Origin: Nocardia ignorata NBRC 108230
GTDB taxonomy: Bacteria > Actinomycetota > Actinomycetes > Mycobacteriales > Mycobacteriaceae
Direction: 5' to 3'
DNA: 64,000 bases
Assembly: GCF_001612905.1 (NCBI RefSeq)
Contig: NZ_BDBI01000020.1
Span: 62,001-126,000, forward strand
Below, in pieces: positions 43,524 to 53,556 of this stretch (position 1 is its first letter; each line of letters starts with the position of its first letter). Under the pieces are notes generated by a model. The model saw nothing but the letters and a program-made list of their open reading frames with translations. It did no database searches and had not been told where the DNA came from. Made by a program: the position numbers and the translations under genes.

Positions 43524-44675
43524 GTGGATTTCCAACTCTCGTCGGCGCACAGTGATCTGCGCGATCTCGCCCGCAGCTGGGTGGACAAGGAGGTCGTGCC
43601 GCATGCGACGCGGTGGGACCGGGAGGAATCGGTCGACCCGGCGATCGTGGGCAAACTCGGCGCGATGGGGTTCCTCGGCATCGGGATCGACGAGGAATTC
43701 GGTGGGTCCGGCGGCGACATGCTCGCCTACTGCGTGCTGCTCGAGGAACTGGGTCGCGGTGACAGCGCGGTGCGCGGCATCGTGTCGGTCTCGCTCGGCC
43801 TGGTCGGCAAGTCGATCGCGACCTACGGCACCGAGGAGCAGAAGCGCCGGTTCCTGCCGTCGCTGTGCGAGGGCGAGCGACTCGGCTGTTTCGCGCTGAC
43901 CGAGCCGGGCACCGGCTCCGACGCGGCCGGCCTGGTCACCCGCGCGACCCGCGAGGGCGACGACTGGGTCATTTCCGGCACCAAGATCTTCATCACCAAC
44001 GGCACCTGGGCCGACATCGCCCTGGTGTTCGCTCGCACCGGCGGTCCGGGTCCGAAGGGGATCACCGCGTTCCTCGTGCCCACCGACGCGCCGGGTTTCG
44101 GCCGGACCGAGATCAAGGGCAAACTCGGGCTGCGTGGCCAGGCCACCGCCGAACTCGTCCTCGACGGCGTGCGTGTCTCCGACGCGAATCGGTTGGGAGA
44201 GCTCGGCCAGGGTTTCCGTATCGCGATGGGCGCGCTGGACAAAGGCCGCATCGGCGTCGCCGCGGGGTGCGTGGGTGTGGCGCGGGCTTGCCTGGAGGCG
44301 TCGGTGCGTTACGCCGGTGAACGCGAGCAGTTCGGCAAACCGATCGCGGGCTATCAGCTCGTGCAGGAACTGCTGGCCGACATCGCGGTGGAAACCGAGG
44401 CCGCGCGACTGCTCGCCTGGCGCGCGGCCGACCTCGTCGACCGGGGTGAGCCGTTCGGTACCGCCGCCTCGATGGCGAAGCTGTTCGCCTCCGAAGCCGC
44501 GGTGAAAGCCGCGAACAACGCCATCCAGGTGTTCGGTGGGTACGGCTACATCGACGAATACCCCGTCGCCAAGTATCTGCGCGACGCCCGCGTGCTCACC
44601 CTCTACGAGGGCACGACCCAGATCCAGAAACTGCTCATCGGCCGCGCCCTCACCGGCGTGAACGCCATTGTCTGA
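43524..44675 (+). CDS. Acyl-CoA dehydrogenase (first)
   Basis: A 383-residue FAD enzyme introducing a 2,3-double bond into an acyl-CoA. CFALTEPGTGSDAAG binds the substrate/FAD, GREQFG-like AGEREQFGKPIAGYQ and QVFGGYGYIDEYPV are family signatures, and Glu362 in YEGTTQIQ is the catalytic base of the short/medium-chain type. GTG 43524 has AGGAG 6 nt upstream. It begins a plus-strand cluster (dehydrogenase, SDR, dehydrogenase, thiolase, ligase) under the divergent TetR regulator. Confidence 0.92.
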   Translation: MDFQLSSAHSDLRDLARSWVDKEVVPHATRWDREESVDPAIVGKLGAMGFLGIGIDEEFGGSGGDMLAYCVLLEELGRGDSAVRGIVSVSLGLVGKSIATYGTEEQKRRFLPSLCEGERLGCFALTEPGTGSDAAGLVTRATREGDDWVISGTKIFITNGTWADIALVFARTGGPGPKGITAFLVPTDAPGFGRTEIKGKLGLRGQATAELVLDGVRVSDANRLGELGQGFRIAMGALDKGRIGVAAGCVGVARACLEASVRYAGEREQFGKPIAGYQLVQELLADIAVETEAARLLAWRAADLVDRGEPFGTAASMAKLFASEAAVKAANNAIQVFGGYGYIDEYPVAKYLRDARVLTLYEGTTQIQKLLIGRALTGVNAIV

Positions 44676-44691
44676 CACAGGAGTACGACTC

Positions 44692-45444
44692 ATGCCCTCG
44701 AGAACTGCCTTCGTGACCGGGGCCGCGCGCGGTATCGGCGCGGCGACCGCGGCGCGCCTGGCCGAGGACGGCTACGCGGTGGCCGTGGTCGACCTCGACC
44801 CCGACGCCGCGATGGAGGCCGCCGGAAAGATCAACGCCGCGGGCGGCACCGCGATCGGCATCGGCTGTGATGCGTCCGACGAGACCCAGGTCGCCGACGC
44901 GGTGGCCCGCACCGTCGCCGATCTCGGGTCCCTCGATGTGCTGGTGAACAACGCGGGCGTGCTGCGCGACAACCTGCTGTTCAAGATGTCGGTCGACGAC
45001 TGGGACACCGTCATGTCCGTGCACCTGCGCGGCGCGTTCCTGTGCAGCCGGGCGGCGCAGAAACACATGGTGGACAACCGAAGTGGGGCCATCGTCAACA
45101 CCTCGAGTGTGTCGGCGCTCGGCAATCGCGGCCAGGCCAACTACGCCGCGGCCAAGGCGGGTATCCAGGGACTCACCCGGACGCTGGCGATGGAACTCGG
45201 CCCGTTCGGTATCCGGGTCAACGCGGTGGCGCCGGGCTTCATCGCCACCGAGATGACCGCGGCCACTGCCGAACGGATGGGTGTGAGCGCCGAGGACTTG
45301 CAGGCGAAGACCGCCGAGATCACCCCGTTGCGGCGCGTCGGCACCCCCGCCGACATCGCGAACGTGGTCGCGTTCCTGGCCTCCGACGACGCCGGATTCG
45401 TCACCGGGCAAACCCTGTACGTCGACGGCGGACGCCGTCTCTGA
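44692..45444 (+). CDS. SDR-family oxidoreductase, FabG/3-hydroxyacyl-CoA dehydrogenase-like
   Basis: A 250-residue classical short-chain dehydrogenase. TGAARGIGAATAARL is the NAD(P) loop, NNAG is present in VNNAGVLRDN, and the catalytic Tyr151 and Lys155 lie in NYAAAKAG; the Ser lies in NTSSVSAL. An Asp at the end of strand 2 (VVDLDPDA) favours NAD over NADP. Between two dehydrogenases and a thiolase, it most plausibly oxidises a 3-hydroxyacyl-CoA. AGGAG precedes the ATG; gap from the previous gene is 16 nt. Confidence 0.88.
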   Translation: MPSRTAFVTGAARGIGAATAARLAEDGYAVAVVDLDPDAAMEAAGKINAAGGTAIGIGCDASDETQVADAVARTVADLGSLDVLVNNAGVLRDNLLFKMSVDDWDTVMSVHLRGAFLCSRAAQKHMVDNRSGAIVNTSSVSALGNRGQANYAAAKAGIQGLTRTLAMELGPFGIRVNAVAPGFIATEMTAATAERMGVSAEDLQAKTAEITPLRRVGTPADIANVVAFLASDDAGFVTGQTLYVDGGRRL

Positions 45445-45459
45445 ATCGCGGAGATCATC

Positions 45460-46616
45460 ATGCAGCGAACAGTTTTCACCGACGAGCACGAAGCGTTTCG
45501 TAAGACGGTACGCGCGTTCGTCGAGTCGCGGGTCGTTCCCGTGTACGACCAGTGGTACGAGGCGGGCATCGTGCCGCGCGAGTTCTACCGCGAGCTGGCC
45601 GAGCTGGGTGTGTTCGGGATCGAAGTGCCCGAGGAATACGGTGGCGCCGGTATCGAATCGTTCAAGTTCCAGGCCGTCCTGCTCGAGGAAACGGCTCGTG
45701 CGGGTGTGTCTTTCGGTGGGTCCGGTGTGCACGTGGGGCTGTGCCTGCCCTACCTGAAGAACCTCGCCACCGAGGAACAGAAGCACCGCTGGCTGCCGGG
45801 TTTCGTGTCGGGCGAGATCATGTTCGCCATCGCCATGACCGAACCGGGCACCGGCTCCGACCTCGCCGGAATGCGCACGACCGCCCAATTGTCCGAGAAC
45901 GGTACGCATTACGTGCTCAACGGCGCGAAGACGTTCATCACCGGCGGGGTACACGCCGACCGCGTGATCGTCTGCGCACGCACCGCGCCGCCCTCGGATA
46001 CCGATCGCAGACACGGGATCTCGCTGTTCGCGGTCGACACGACCTCGCCGGGGTACGCGGTCGGGCGCAAACTGGACAAGCTCGGGCTGAAAGTGTCCGA
46101 CACGGCGGAACTGTCCTTCACCGATGTGCGGGTGCCGGTGTCGGATCTGCTGGGTGAGCCGCACCAGGGGTTCGGTTATCTGGGGCAGAACCTGCCCCAG
46201 GAGCGGCTGTCGATCGCGCTCGGTGCCTACGCGCAGGCGAAGGCGGCGATCCGGTTCGCCCTCGAATACACCAGGGACCGCAAGGTTTTCGGTCAGCCGG
46301 TGGCGCAGTTCCAGAACACCAAGTTCGAGCTGGCCGCCTGCCAGGCCGAGGTCGACGCGGCCGAAGCGGTGGTGGACCGGGCCCTCGACGCGCTCGACAG
46401 CGGCGAGCTCACCCCCGCCGACGCCGCGTCGGCCAAACTGTTCTGCACCGAGGTGGCCTCGCGCGTGATCGACCGCTGCCTGCAACTGCACGGCGGCTAC
46501 GGCTATATCACCGAATACCCGGTGGCGCGCTTGTACGCCGACAACCGGGTGAACCGGATCTACGGCGGCACCAGCGAGGTGATGAAGATGATCATCGCCA
46601 AGAACATGGGTCTGTG

Positions 46617-46617
<1 letters not shown>
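45460..46617 (+). CDS. Acyl-CoA dehydrogenase (second, long-chain/isovaleryl-like)
   Basis: A 385-residue FAD enzyme. FAIAMTEPGTGSDLAG, RKVFGQPVAQFQNTKF and LHGGYGYITEYPVARLYAD are conserved. The usual position of the catalytic Glu is Gly (YGGTSEVMK), but Glu248 in PQERLSIALG occupies the helix-G site used by long-chain and isovaleryl-CoA dehydrogenases, so the enzyme should be active. It differs from the first dehydrogenase in chain length or branching preference. Its stop codon overlaps the thiolase start (TGATG). Confidence 0.92.
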
Positions 46618-47801
<1,184 letters not shown>

Positions 47802-48106
47802 TCGGCCCGCACAACCGCCGAGCGTGTCGCCATCCGATCGCGCCCGCGACACGCCCGCACCCGGGCGAAACGTCCGGCCGCCACGCACAACTGCCCGACC
47901 CGCGTGGCACCGGCCTGATCGGCCTCGATATCGGCACCGATATCGGCCACCGTCGTGCAACCCGACGGCCCCGCCCAGCCCCACCCGCAATCCATGACGA
48001 TCCCGACCCGGTCGGAGTTGTTTCTCGCCCATCACCGCAACAATGTCCGCTCGCACCAGCGGGTTCGGACAACACCTCGCCGACGTCGTCGAATTCAGGA
48101 GCACCC
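47802..48106 (+). promoter_or_regulatory. 305-nt gap between thiolase and ligase, with a palindrome
   Basis: No convincing gene lies here. It holds an 18-bp inverted repeat, GATATCGG-CA-CCGATATC (47927-47944), and AGGAG immediately before the ligase start. The gap suggests that the ligase has its own promoter, possibly with the palindrome as operator. The rest is unstructured GC-rich DNA in which an open frame in phase with the ligase continues upstream without coding character. Confidence 0.4.
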
Positions 48107-49600
48107 GTGAACGCCACCCTCTCCCTGGCGAGCATCCTCGCCGAACCCGCCCGCCGCCGCCCCGAGCACCTCGCCCTGATCGAGGGCGAACACCGCATCA
48201 CCTTCGCCGATCTGTGGCGGCAAGCCCGTGCGCAGGCCGCCGCGCTGATCGCGCGTGGTGTGAAACCCGGTGACCGGGTGGCGCTGCTGTGCCCGAACAC
48301 CGCCGATTTCCCGCGTGCCTACTTCGCCGTGCTGGCCGCGGGTGCCACGGTGGTGCCGGTGCATCTGCTGCTCACCGCGCCGGAGATGGAATACGTCCTG
48401 CGCGACAGCGGCGCCCGCCTGCTGATCTGCCACCCGATGGTCGCGCAGACCGGTGGCGAGGCCGCGCGGGCCGCCGGAATCGAGGTGGTGGCGCCGCAAG
48501 ACCTTGTCGGCGAGCCGATCCCGAACTTCGTCGCGCGTGGGCCGCTCGACACGGCCGTGGTGTTCTACACCAGCGGCACCACCGGCACCCCCAAGGGCGC
48601 CGAGCTGAGCCATCTCAACATGGTGATGTGCGCGACGGTGAACACCTTCGACGCCAACGAGATCCACCGCGACGACATCGCCCTCGGCGCCTTGCCGCTG
48701 TTCCATGTGTTCGGGCAGACCGTGTCGATGAACTCGCACTGGCGCGTCGGCGGCACCCTGGTGCTGATGCCGAGATTCGACGCCGCGCGGGCGATCGCAT
48801 TGATGACGGCCGAACGGGTCAACCTCTTCCACGGGGTGCCGACCATGTACCTGTCGCTGATCGAGGCCGCCGCGACCGCGACCGGGCTCCCGGCACTGAA
48901 GCTCTGTGTCAGCGGTGGTGCCGCACTGCCGGTGTCCGTGCTCGAGGAGTTCGAACGGCTCTTCCGGGCGCCCGTGCTCGAAGGGTACGGCCTGTCGGAG
49001 ACCTCACCGACGGCCGCGGTGAATCAGCCGGTGTACGGAACCGAGGCAGGCACCGTCGGGCACCCGGTATGGGGTGTCGACGTGGAGATCGCCGACCCGG
49101 ACATCGCCGACCGCATCGAGCTGCTGCCGGTCGGCGAGGTCGGGGAAGTGGTGGTGCGCGGACACAACGTGTTCAGCGGCTACACCGGCAAGCCCGAGGC
49201 GACCGCCGCCGCCGTGATCGACGGCTGGTTCCGCACCGGCGACCTCGGCACCCGCGACGAGACCGGCCGGATCCGGATCGTCGACCGCATCAAGGAGATG
49301 ATCCTGCGCGGCGGTTTCAATGTGTACCCGACGGAGGTCGAGGCAGCACTGATGCGGCATCCACGCATCGCCCAGGTGGCTGTCATCGGGGTGCCCGACG
49401 AGCACTACGGCGAGGAGATCGTCGCGGTGGTCGTGCCCGACGGTGCAGTGAGCGAGCAGGAGGTGATCGACTTCGCCAGATCCCGGGTCGCCAAGTACAA
49501 ATACCCGCGTCGCGTCGAGTTCGTCACCGAACTCCCGCTCGGGCCGACGCACAAAGTGCTCAAGCGGGAATTGCGGCAGCGTTTCGGTTCCGGGGAATGA
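48107..49600 (+). CDS. Acyl-CoA synthetase (AMP-forming, class I adenylate-forming)
   Basis: A 497-residue AMP-binding enzyme that activates a carboxylic acid to its CoA thioester. The phosphate loop is YTSGTTGTPKG, the adenine motif GYGLSETSPTAAV, the hinge GWFRTGDLGTRDETGRIRIVDR, and the C-terminal catalytic Lys lies in GPTHKVLKREL. The substrate-channel residues do not identify the acid, though medium- or long-chain fatty acids are usual. GTG 48107 follows AGGAG. It probably supplies the substrate of the two dehydrogenases. Confidence 0.92.
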   Translation: MNATLSLASILAEPARRRPEHLALIEGEHRITFADLWRQARAQAAALIARGVKPGDRVALLCPNTADFPRAYFAVLAAGATVVPVHLLLTAPEMEYVLRDSGARLLICHPMVAQTGGEAARAAGIEVVAPQDLVGEPIPNFVARGPLDTAVVFYTSGTTGTPKGAELSHLNMVMCATVNTFDANEIHRDDIALGALPLFHVFGQTVSMNSHWRVGGTLVLMPRFDAARAIALMTAERVNLFHGVPTMYLSLIEAAATATGLPALKLCVSGGAALPVSVLEEFERLFRAPVLEGYGLSETSPTAAVNQPVYGTEAGTVGHPVWGVDVEIADPDIADRIELLPVGEVGEVVVRGHNVFSGYTGKPEATAAAVIDGWFRTGDLGTRDETGRIRIVDRIKEMILRGGFNVYPTEVEAALMRHPRIAQVAVIGVPDEHYGEEIVAVVVPDGAVSEQEVIDFARSRVAKYKYPRRVEFVTELPLGPTHKVLKRELRQRFGSGE

Positions 49601-49679
49601 CCGATGCCGTGGCGAGAAACCGCTCGTCGTGCCACGCTCGGAGGACAGGTACTTCTCGCCATCGATGCAGGAGGTATGG

Positions 49680-50042
49680 ATGAAGCTGGCCGCCGTCACG
49701 ATCGACTGTCCCGACCCGGATGCGCTCGCCGAGTTCTACGCGCGGGCCACCGGCTTCGAGCGCAGCCCCGACTCCGATCCCGAGTACATCGAGCTGACCG
49801 GCCCGAACGGAGTGTCACTCGGCTTCGAACGTGTCGCCGACTACCGCCCACCGCAGTGGCCGGGACAGCAGACACCCCAGCAGTGCCACCTCGATTTCGC
49901 GGTCCCGGACCTCGACGAAGGAGAAGCCCGGCTGCTGACGCTCGGCGCCACCAAAGCCGAGGTGCAACCGGAACCGGATCGCTGGCGTGTCCTCATCGAT
50001 CCGGCGGGGCACCCGTTCTGCTTGGTGATCGACGGCGCCTGA
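49680..50042 (+). CDS. VOC-family (glyoxalase/bleomycin-resistance) protein
   Basis: A 120-residue single VOC module pair. LAAVTIDCPDPDALAEFYA is the first beta-alpha-beta unit and CHLDFAVPDLDEGEARLLTLGA the second, ending in DPAGHPFCLVID. Metal-ligand positions appear partly conserved (His/Glu), but the substrate is unknown. ATG 49680 has GGAGG just upstream; ATG 49665 is possible. It ends the inserted block before pafB and may be unrelated to the acyl-CoA genes. Confidence 0.8.
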   Translation: MKLAAVTIDCPDPDALAEFYARATGFERSPDSDPEYIELTGPNGVSLGFERVADYRPPQWPGQQTPQQCHLDFAVPDLDEGEARLLTLGATKAEVQPEPDRWRVLIDPAGHPFCLVIDGA

Positions 50043-50094
50043 GGCCGGTCGACGGCAATCGTGCGCCGACGCGCGAGCCGACGCCCTCGACCAT

Positions 50095-50100
50095 TACCCT
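50095..50100 (+). promoter_or_regulatory. -10 hexamer TACCCT for pafB
   Basis: TACCCT ends 7 nt before the pafB GTG. It would give pafBC their own leaderless transcript, which they would need once separated from pafA by the acyl-CoA block. Confidence 0.5.
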
Positions 50101-50107
50101 CTAACGG

Positions 50108-51103
50108 GTGGCGATATCCAAGGTCGAGCGGCTGATGAATCTGGTCATCGCGCTGTTGTCGACCCGGCAGTTCCTGAGCGCGGAACGTATCCGTGACAGC
50201 GTGGCAGGTTACGAGGAGTCCGCGACCGACGAGGCGTTCAGCCGGATGTTCGAGCGTGACAAGAACGAACTCCGCGACCTCGGCATCCCGCTGGAAGTAG
50301 GTCCGGTGGGTCGCTTCTCGACGCTGGAGGGCTACCGGATCAATCGCGACGCCTACGAACTGCCCGATATCGACCTGTCCAGCGAGGAAGCCGCCGCTGT
50401 CGCCGTCGCCGTGCAGATGTGGGCGTCGCCGGAACTGGCCGGTGCCGCCGAAGGCGCATTGCTGAAGTTGCGGGCGGCCGGTGTCACCGTGGAGACCGAC
50501 AATGTTGGCGTCTCGGTGCCGGCGGTGCCCGCCCGCACGCGAGGCTCCGAACCGGTGCTGCGCGAACTGCTCGCCGCCATCGACGCGGGACAGGCCGTGC
50601 GGTTCGGGCACCACAGCGCCGTCACCGACCCGTTCGTCACCCGCGATGTCGAACCGTGGGGTGTCGTCACCCGCCACGGTCGCTGGTACCTGGTCGGCCA
50701 CGACCGGGAACGCGACGCCGTGCGCACGTTCCGGCTCTCGCGGATCGGGGGCGAGGTGAAGGCGTACGGGCCGGTCAACGCGGTACACAAACCGGCCGAC
50801 GCCGACCTGCGCGCCATCGTCGACCGGGTCACCGGCGACGCGCCTGTCACCGGGACAGCCACCGTGTGGGTCGCCAAGGGTCGCGGCCGCGAACTGCGCC
50901 GCATCGGCACCGAAGTCGACACCCGTGACCTCGGCGGCCGCCCGGGCTCGGTGCTCGAGGTCCCGGTGCGCTCACGCGACTGGGTGGCCCGGCTCATCAC
51001 CGGTCTCGGCCCCGATGTGCTGGTGCTCGATCCACCGGAATTGCGCGCCGACGTGATGAACCGGCTACGGTCGGTACTGGACCACACGGAGGTGACATCG
51101 TGA
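50108..51103 (+). CDS. pafB: Transcriptional regulator PafB (WYL domain)
   Basis: A 331-residue regulator: winged helix (residues about 1-70, SKVERLMNLVIALLSTRQFLS), a WYL domain with HGRWYLVGHDRERDAVRTFRL (about 195-220) and a C-terminal WCX extension. In mycobacteria PafB and PafC act together as activator of the RecA-independent DNA-damage response, with WYL domains sensing nucleic acid; they are not needed for pupylation. There is no ribosome site before GTG 50108. Its stop codon overlaps the pafC start. Confidence 0.95.
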   Translation: MAISKVERLMNLVIALLSTRQFLSAERIRDSVAGYEESATDEAFSRMFERDKNELRDLGIPLEVGPVGRFSTLEGYRINRDAYELPDIDLSSEEAAAVAVAVQMWASPELAGAAEGALLKLRAAGVTVETDNVGVSVPAVPARTRGSEPVLRELLAAIDAGQAVRFGHHSAVTDPFVTRDVEPWGVVTRHGRWYLVGHDRERDAVRTFRLSRIGGEVKAYGPVNAVHKPADADLRAIVDRVTGDAPVTGTATVWVAKGRGRELRRIGTEVDTRDLGGRPGSVLEVPVRSRDWVARLITGLGPDVLVLDPPELRADVMNRLRSVLDHTEVTS

Positions 51104-52077
51104 GTTCGCGCCTGTCCCTACGACTTTCACGCCTGCTGAACATGGTGCCCTACCTGCTCGCGCACCCCGGCATCAGCGCCGCCGAGGCCGCGGCCGAACT
51201 GGGCGTCACCACCAAGCAGCTGATGAGCGACCTCAACCAGCTGTGGATGTGCGGGCTGCCCGGCTACGGCCCCGGCGACCTCATCGACCTGTCGTTCTCC
51301 GAGGAGAGCATCGAGGTCACCTTCTCGGCCGGCATCGAACGCCCGCTGCGCCTGACCTCCACCGAGGCCACCGCGCTGCTGGTGGCGCTGCGCTCGATCG
51401 TCGAGATGCCGGGCATGGTCGACCCGACCGCCGCGCACGCCGCGATCGCCAAGATCGAATCCGCCATCGCGGGCGGCGATGTCAGTCGCCCGCCCGCGCA
51501 GGTGCCCGTCGAACGGCCGGTGGTGGCCACCGTGCGCGCCGCCCTCGCCGACGCGCACGCACTGCGCCTGGTCTACTACTCGGCCAGCCGCGACGAGGTC
51601 TCCGAACGCGTCGTCGACCCGATCAGGGTCGTGCTCGTCGACAACAACAGCTACCTGCAGGCCTGGTGCCGCCAGGCCGAAGGCGTCCGGCTGTTCCGGT
51701 TCGACCGCATCGAGGACGCCACCGAACTCGACGAACCGGCCCGCCCACCGAGCCACGCCGCCGCCGACGCCGCCGCGCTCGACCTGTTCCAGGACGACCC
51801 CGACGTTCCACTGGCCCGCTTACGCATCCGCGCGGATTACGCCTGGGTGCTCGACCAGTACCCGATGCACCGCATCCGGTCGCGCCCCGACGGCAGCATC
51901 GAAGCGGGCATGCGGTTCGCCTCGGCCGACTGGATGGCACGGCTGCTGCTCGGGTTCGGCACCGGCGTGAGTGTGCTCGGACCGCCCGAACTTGTCTCGG
52001 CGGTGCGTGAGCGCGCCGATGCCGCCCTGGCCGCCTACGCGGCGGCCGGACTGCTGGGGGAGACCGAACCCGCGTGA
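51100..52077 (+). CDS. pafC: Transcriptional regulator PafC (WYL domain)
   Basis: A 325-residue partner of PafB with the same order of domains: N-terminal winged helix (LSRLLNMVPYLLAHPGISAAEAAAEL), a WYL domain in which the signature is altered to SYLQAWCRQAEGVRLFRFDRI, and a C-terminal WCX region (MRFASADWMARLLLGFG). GTG start overlaps the pafB stop (GTGA), and its own stop overlaps the next gene, so the three are translationally coupled. Confidence 0.95.
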   Translation: MSSRLSLRLSRLLNMVPYLLAHPGISAAEAAAELGVTTKQLMSDLNQLWMCGLPGYGPGDLIDLSFSEESIEVTFSAGIERPLRLTSTEATALLVALRSIVEMPGMVDPTAAHAAIAKIESAIAGGDVSRPPAQVPVERPVVATVRAALADAHALRLVYYSASRDEVSERVVDPIRVVLVDNNSYLQAWCRQAEGVRLFRFDRIEDATELDEPARPPSHAAADAAALDLFQDDPDVPLARLRIRADYAWVLDQYPMHRIRSRPDGSIEAGMRFASADWMARLLLGFGTGVSVLGPPELVSAVRERADAALAAYAAAGLLGETEPA

Positions 52078-53102
52078 GTCAGCGAGTCCTCGTCCTCGGC
52101 GCGGGTAGCGTCGGGGTTTTCGTCGGTGGTCAGCTGGCCGCGGCGGGTATGGAAGTCATCTTCGTCGGACGTCAGCGGGTCCTCGACGACATCGCCGAAC
52201 ACGGTCTGCGCCTGACCGACCTCGACGGCGGCGCCACCGAAGTCGGCCCCGACCGGTTCGGGCTGGCGCTCGCCCCCGACGAACCCGAACGCGCCGACCT
52301 CGTCCTGGTCACCGTGAAATCCGCCGACACGGCCGCCGCCGCGCGCGCCGTCGCGGGCCGATTACGCCCGGGCACCCCGGTGGTGAGCCTGCAGAACGGC
52401 ATCGGCAACGACACCGTCATCCGCGAGATCCTGCCGACCAGTGTGGTCCTGGCGGGCATGGTGATGTTCAACGTGGTGCACCGGGGCGAGGGCCGGTTCC
52501 ACCGGGCCAGCGACGGTGTCGTCGCCGTCCAGGACGACCCGGTCGTCGACCGGTTCGCCGACCGCTTCCGCGAGGCCGGCCTGCCGCTGCGACGCCACCG
52601 TGACCTGCGGCCCGTCCAGTGGGCCAAACTTCTGCTCAACCTCAACAACCCGATCAACGCGCTGTCGGGCAGGCCGCTGCGCGAGGAACTGGCCGACCGC
52701 GACTACCGGCGCTGCCTCGCCCTCACCCAGTCCGAAGCCCTCGCGGTGATGAACACTGCGCGAATTCGGCCCGCTCAGCTCACCCCGGTGCCACCGGAAC
52801 TGATGGTGCATCTGCTGCGCGTTCCCGACTCGCTGTTCCGGCGGGTGTTCGGTCGGGTCCTCGCCATCGACCCGGTGGCGCGGTCATCGATGGCCGACGA
52901 CCTGGCACGTGGCAAACGCACCGAAATCGCTTGGCTGTGTGGGGAAATCGTGCGCCTCGGCGAGATGGTCGGACGGCCGACACCGGTCAACCGCAGGCTC
53001 GTGGAACTGATCCGCGCCGCCGAATCCGGCGACGAACGACGCTTCAGCGGCAGCCGCCTGTTCGCCGAACTGACCGCCGCCGCACGCGCCGTCGCCCGTT
53101 GA
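52074..53102 (+). CDS. 2-dehydropantoate 2-reductase (PanE/ApbA-family) protein
   Basis: A 342-residue NADP-dependent reductase. The Rossmann motif is VLVLGAGSVGVFVGGQLAAAG at the N-terminus; Lys185 in WAKLLLNLNNPINAL is the catalytic Lys, and a Glu/Ser-containing C-terminal helical domain follows. True PanE makes pantoate for CoA synthesis, but many paralogues act on other ketoacids, so the exact role is open. GTG overlaps the pafC stop. In M. tuberculosis tatA follows pafC; this gene is an extra between them. Confidence 0.82.
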   Translation: MSQRVLVLGAGSVGVFVGGQLAAAGMEVIFVGRQRVLDDIAEHGLRLTDLDGGATEVGPDRFGLALAPDEPERADLVLVTVKSADTAAAARAVAGRLRPGTPVVSLQNGIGNDTVIREILPTSVVLAGMVMFNVVHRGEGRFHRASDGVVAVQDDPVVDRFADRFREAGLPLRRHRDLRPVQWAKLLLNLNNPINALSGRPLREELADRDYRRCLALTQSEALAVMNTARIRPAQLTPVPPELMVHLLRVPDSLFRRVFGRVLAIDPVARSSMADDLARGKRTEIAWLCGEIVRLGEMVGRPTPVNRRLVELIRAAESGDERRFSGSRLFAELTAAARAVAR

Positions 53103-53194
53103 ACGGGTGGCGAACACCTCCACGGGCGCGGGTCCACGAAACTCCGCGCACAGGTAGCATCGGTAATCACCACAGTCTTTGGAGGTAACTCATA

Positions 53195-53461
53195 ATGGGA
53201 ACGTTCAGCTGGTCGCACCTGCTGATCATCGCGCTGCTGTTCGTCCTGCTCTTCGGTGCGAAGCGGCTGCCGGACGCGGCGCGCGGTCTCGGCCGGTCGC
53301 TGCGGATCTTCAAGAGCGAGGTCGGGCAGATGCAGGCCGAGTCCTCGGCCACGACCACCGCGCCCACCGACGCGGCGCCACAGCAGCAGCTGCCCGCCTC
53401 GGCTCCGCAGGTCCAGGCCACCCCGGTCGCGCAGCCGCAGCCGCAGCACAAGACGCTCTGA
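53195..53461 (+). CDS. tatA: Sec-independent protein translocase subunit TatA
   Basis: An 88-residue Tat component. One N-terminal transmembrane helix (FSWSHLLIIALLFVLLFGAKRLPD), the FGAKRLP hinge and an amphipathic helix (AARGLGRSLRIFKSEV) are followed by a Gln/Pro/Ala-rich tail. It polymerises to form the pore for folded proteins. GGAGG precedes the ATG, and TAGCAT (53155-53160) is a good -10 for a transcript with a short leader. tatC follows after 95 nt. Confidence 0.96.
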   Translation: MGTFSWSHLLIIALLFVLLFGAKRLPDAARGLGRSLRIFKSEVGQMQAESSATTTAPTDAAPQQQLPASAPQVQATPVAQPQPQHKTL

Positions 53462-53556
53462 CCCACGCATTCACCCCGGGGCGGTAGCGGCCGCTCCGGG
53501 GCGCCGTGCTGTTTGCCGAGCATCCGCCGAACCGAGGGTTAGAGGCCACACCAACC

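Noticed and set aside
52074..53102. Firm assignment as panE
   Set aside because: The family has many paralogues of other specificity and no pantothenate gene is adjacent, so no symbol was given.
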